Below are positions 14,353-16,031 of a stretch of DNA of 16,031 nt, piece by piece. The position numbers and the translations under genes were made by a program. A model generated the notes under the pieces. It saw nothing but the letters and a program-made list of their open reading frames with translations. It made no database searches and was not told where the DNA came from. How positions within the stretch are numbered: the first letter of the stretch is position 1; every line of letters begins with the position of its first letter. Source of the DNA: CAZVEV01 sp964625865. GTDB taxonomy: Bacteria > Planctomycetota > Phycisphaerae > SM23-33. Location of the stretch: positions 1-16,031 of the forward strand of contig CAZVEV010000120.1 of NCBI GenBank assembly GCA_964625865.1. Direction: 5' to 3'.

Positions 14353-15678
14353 TCAGACGTACCAACCGGGTCGCGGCTTGCGGGTCATCAGCGTGTTGGC
14401 CGCGTCACTGTTGGTGAATCTGTGGGTCTTGGCGTCGTACAGTAGCTTGCCCTTGACGCGGGCGGCGATGTTGGCCATCAACGCCACTGCCGTCAGCTTG
14501 CCGCCATAACCGAAGTGCGACAGCGGAGCGTTGTAGGCGATCTCGCCTTTGGCGGCCATCAGGAACTCCTTCTCGTGCCCGCGCGACTTCGGCGCCGAGG
14601 ACTTGGGCCTGCCGAACGATTTGGCCCTGGCTTCGGGGATGAGGCGGGCGGAGTTGTTGTGCGAGCCCTGCACCCAGACCGTCCCCTTCGTGCCCACCAG
14701 ATAGGACCCGGCCGAGCCGATCTTGCGCTGCTCTTCCAGTTCTTTGGGCCGGGGGGGCTTGTTCACGCCGTCATACCAATACGCGTCGAAGGCGGGCCGA
14801 CTCCCATCAGCAGGGAACTCCCACTTGACGGTCTTGCCCTTGGGATACGTATCGATGGCCGGGCCTGTCTGGGCGATGCACTCGACGCTGGTCGGGAACC
14901 CAGGCTCCATGATCTTGTAGAATGCGTTCATGAGGTGACAGCACCAGTCGCCCAGCCCTCCGTTGCCGAAGTCGATCCACCCACGCCATTTTGCCGGGTG
15001 ATAGATGCGGTTCTTGTACGGCCGCACCGGAGCCGGGCCAAGCCACAGGTCCCAGTTCAGCGTCTTCGGCACGGGATCTTCGCCCGGGGGCGTGCGGATG
15101 CCGTCGGTGAACCACCCGCCATGCGTACCGGTCCACGTGTGGACCTCCTTGACGTCGCCAATCGCGCCGGCCTTGACGTAGTCGTACGCGACGCGCCAGC
15201 CGTGACCGCCCATCATCTGGTTGCCCATCTGCGTAGCGACCTTGTGCTTCTCGGTCTCAGCGATCAGGTGCAGGGCCTCGAACATCGACCAGGTGAGGGG
15301 CTTCTCGCAGTAGACCGCCTTGCCGGCGCGAATCGCTCGAATCGCCGCCGGGTAGTGCTGGTGGTCCGGCGTGGAGATGATCACCGCGTCAAAGTCCTTG
15401 GGCTTCTCGAACAGCTCGCGGTAGTCCTGGTAGACCGCAGCTTTGGGCCAGAGCTTCTGGGCATGGCGCATCTTGTTGGTGTCCACGTCGCACAGCGCGG
15501 TGATCTCGTCGTTTCTCGCCATGGACAGGGCATGGCCGCCGCGCCCGCTCACACCGATGATGGCAATGCGGAGTTTGCGGGCCTCGGCGCCGCGGACGAC
15601 ATACGGCATCGCAAGGGCTGTACCGGTCGCAAGGGCGGTGGTCTTCAGAAAACCGCGGCGGCTAACATGTGCAGTCAT
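14353..15678 (-). CDS. Tat-exported Gfo/Idh/MocA family oxidoreductase
   Basis: 441 residues from ATG 15678, which has AGGAG at 7-nt spacing; the adjacent ATG 15681 is only 4 nt from it. A twin-arginine signal (SRRGFLKTTALATG) ends near VRGAEA. In 442-residue numbering from ATG 15681, the Rossmann domain begins at LRIAIIGVSGRGGH (glycines 43-49), followed by ALCDVD, the STPDHQHY segment and the family motif CEKPLTW (E126-K127-P128). The C-terminal part has GGLGDWCCHLMNAFYK, the usual planctomycete version of the catalytic histidine region, and ends HFGYGGKLTAVALMANIAAR and KTHRFTNSDAAN. It would oxidise or reduce a sugar or sugar-derived alcohol using a bound NAD(P), which fits Tat export of the folded protein. 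It belongs to the large group of exported planctomycete dehydrogenases. Its own promoter lies to the right, so it is a separate unit from the leftward operon. Confidence 0.94.
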   Translation of the reverse strand: MTAHVSRRGFLKTTALATGTALAMPYVVRGAEARKLRIAIIGVSGRGGHALSMARNDEITALCDVDTNKMRHAQKLWPKAAVYQDYRELFEKPKDFDAVIISTPDHQHYPAAIRAIRAGKAVYCEKPLTWSMFEALHLIAETEKHKVATQMGNQMMGGHGWRVAYDYVKAGAIGDVKEVHTWTGTHGGWFTDGIRTPPGEDPVPKTLNWDLWLGPAPVRPYKNRIYHPAKWRGWIDFGNGGLGDWCCHLMNAFYKIMEPGFPTSVECIAQTGPAIDTYPKGKTVKWEFPADGSRPAFDAYWYDGVNKPPRPKELEEQRKIGSAGSYLVGTKGTVWVQGSHNNSARLIPEARAKSFGRPKSSAPKSRGHEKEFLMAAKGEIAYNAPLSHFGYGGKLTAVALMANIAARVKGKLLYDAKTHRFTNSDAANTLMTRKPRPGWYV

Positions 15679-15736
15679 CATGTCTCTCCTGATGTTAAGG
15701 TCACATCTATCCGGCCAGTGCGGTCACAGAATAGGG

Positions 15737-15765
15737 AGTATTGCCGCCAACTCCAATCATGTAAA
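15737..15765 (-). promoter_or_regulatory. Candidate promoter of the Gfo/Idh/MocA gene
   Basis: On the minus strand TTTACA (15760-15765) and AATACT (15737-15742) are 17 nt apart, upstream of the start at 15678. The -35 box lies inside an ATGTAAACAC motif, so a protein bound there would act directly on this promoter. An alternative pair, TTGGAG and TATTCT, overlaps it. Motif match only. Confidence 0.4.
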
Positions 15766-15768
15766 CAC
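15759..15768 (+). promoter_or_regulatory. ATGTAAACAC motif, second copy
   Basis: Identical 10-mer to 11161-11170, here covering the -35 box of the putative Gfo/Idh/MocA promoter. Confidence 0.35.
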
Positions 15769-15859
15769 CGCCCGGCGAGAAAGTCTCGTGCTTTCTAGTC
15801 TGGATGATAGCCTTTCCCTGTCAGGGAGCCATGGCAATCGGTTATCCTGAAATGTCATA

Positions 15860-15869
15860 ATGTATACAC
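15860..15869 (+). promoter_or_regulatory. ATGTATACAC motif, variant copy
   Basis: One-base variant of the motif, containing the perfect palindrome TGTATACA (15861-15868), about 100 bp upstream of the second copy. Confidence 0.3.
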
Positions 15870-15989
15870 AAGAGGTCTCCCGGCCCGCCGCCGCGCTTGC
15901 AGGCGATCGCGCCGGGCCGAGAACTTGAGGCCGGAAGATCCGCGGAGTCCTTCTGTAACTCGCCTGCGGATTGCACGGATTCCAGGCCG

Positions 15990-16012
15990 AAGGCTTCCCT
16001 CGCCGAAGCCTT
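15990..16012. repeat. 8-bp inverted repeat at window edge
   Basis: AAGGCTTC, seven bases, then GAAGCCTT. It is a perfect stem without a following T run, in a gene-free part. It may be an intergenic repeat or part of the leader of a gene outside the window. Confidence 0.4.
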
Positions 16013-16031
16013 GGCGAAGACGGGTCGAAGG

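Larger units (their letters stand above)
15679..16031. other. Gene-free stretch upstream of the Gfo/Idh/MocA gene
   Basis: No convincing gene is seen. The first 90 bp hold the candidate promoter of the oxidoreductase. Two copies of the ATGTAAACAC-type motif lie at 15759 and 15860. The remainder is GC-rich; near the edge, AAGGCTTC (15990-15997) and GAAGCCTT (16005-16012) form a perfect 8-bp stem with a 7-nt loop. No T tract follows, so it is not a clear terminator. Another gene may start beyond the window. Confidence 0.5.

Noticed and set aside
14515..15798. A 427-codon plus-strand frame opposite the Gfo/Idh/MocA gene
   Set aside because: Antisense shadow; the minus strand encodes a clear Tat signal, Rossmann motif and EKP motif.
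15990..16012. Rho-independent terminator
   Set aside because: The stem is perfect but no T run follows on either strand, and no gene end is adjacent.

Overview
The window looks like the genome of a PVC-group bacterium, most likely a planctomycete. This is inferred from gene content, not from a marker gene. It carries two paralogous secreted proteins with a hydrazine-synthase-alpha-like domain, one of them with two c-type haem motifs. It also has Tat-exported Gfo/Idh/MocA and FAD oxidoreductases, secreted GH32 enzymes and high-GC DNA with short AT-rich control regions. No rRNA, tRNA, CRISPR array, transposase or phage gene was seen.

Layout. From about 10929 down to the left edge, five genes read leftwards, probably as one operon: a Tat-exported FAD-dependent oxidoreductase, a discoidin/HzsA-like dihaem protein, a secreted protein of unknown function, a 1200-residue protein with two complete GH32 enzymes, and the N-terminal part of a second HzsA-like protein cut by the window edge. 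An AT-rich 266-bp region separates this operon from rightward genes: an AraC-family regulator, a translationally coupled beta-propeller-like protein (GTGA overlap), and a GH32 gene whose catalytic core has been deleted in frame. After that comes a short leftward remnant of a paralogue of the FAD oxidoreductase gene. A leftward Tat-exported Gfo/Idh/MocA oxidoreductase follows, with a gene-free stretch to the right end.

How it may work together (inference). The AraC protein probably senses a sugar and controls the divergent operon. The tandem GH32 enzyme would cleave beta-fructosides outside the cytoplasm. The exported FAD, Gfo/Idh/MocA and dihaem proteins suggest that redox chemistry is coupled to carbohydrate breakdown. 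No transporter, sugar kinase or SusC/D pair is visible, so uptake must be encoded elsewhere. The locus shows recent rearrangement: a two-gene fusion by apparent stop loss, an in-frame core deletion of a GH32 gene, and a doubly deleted copy of the FAD gene.
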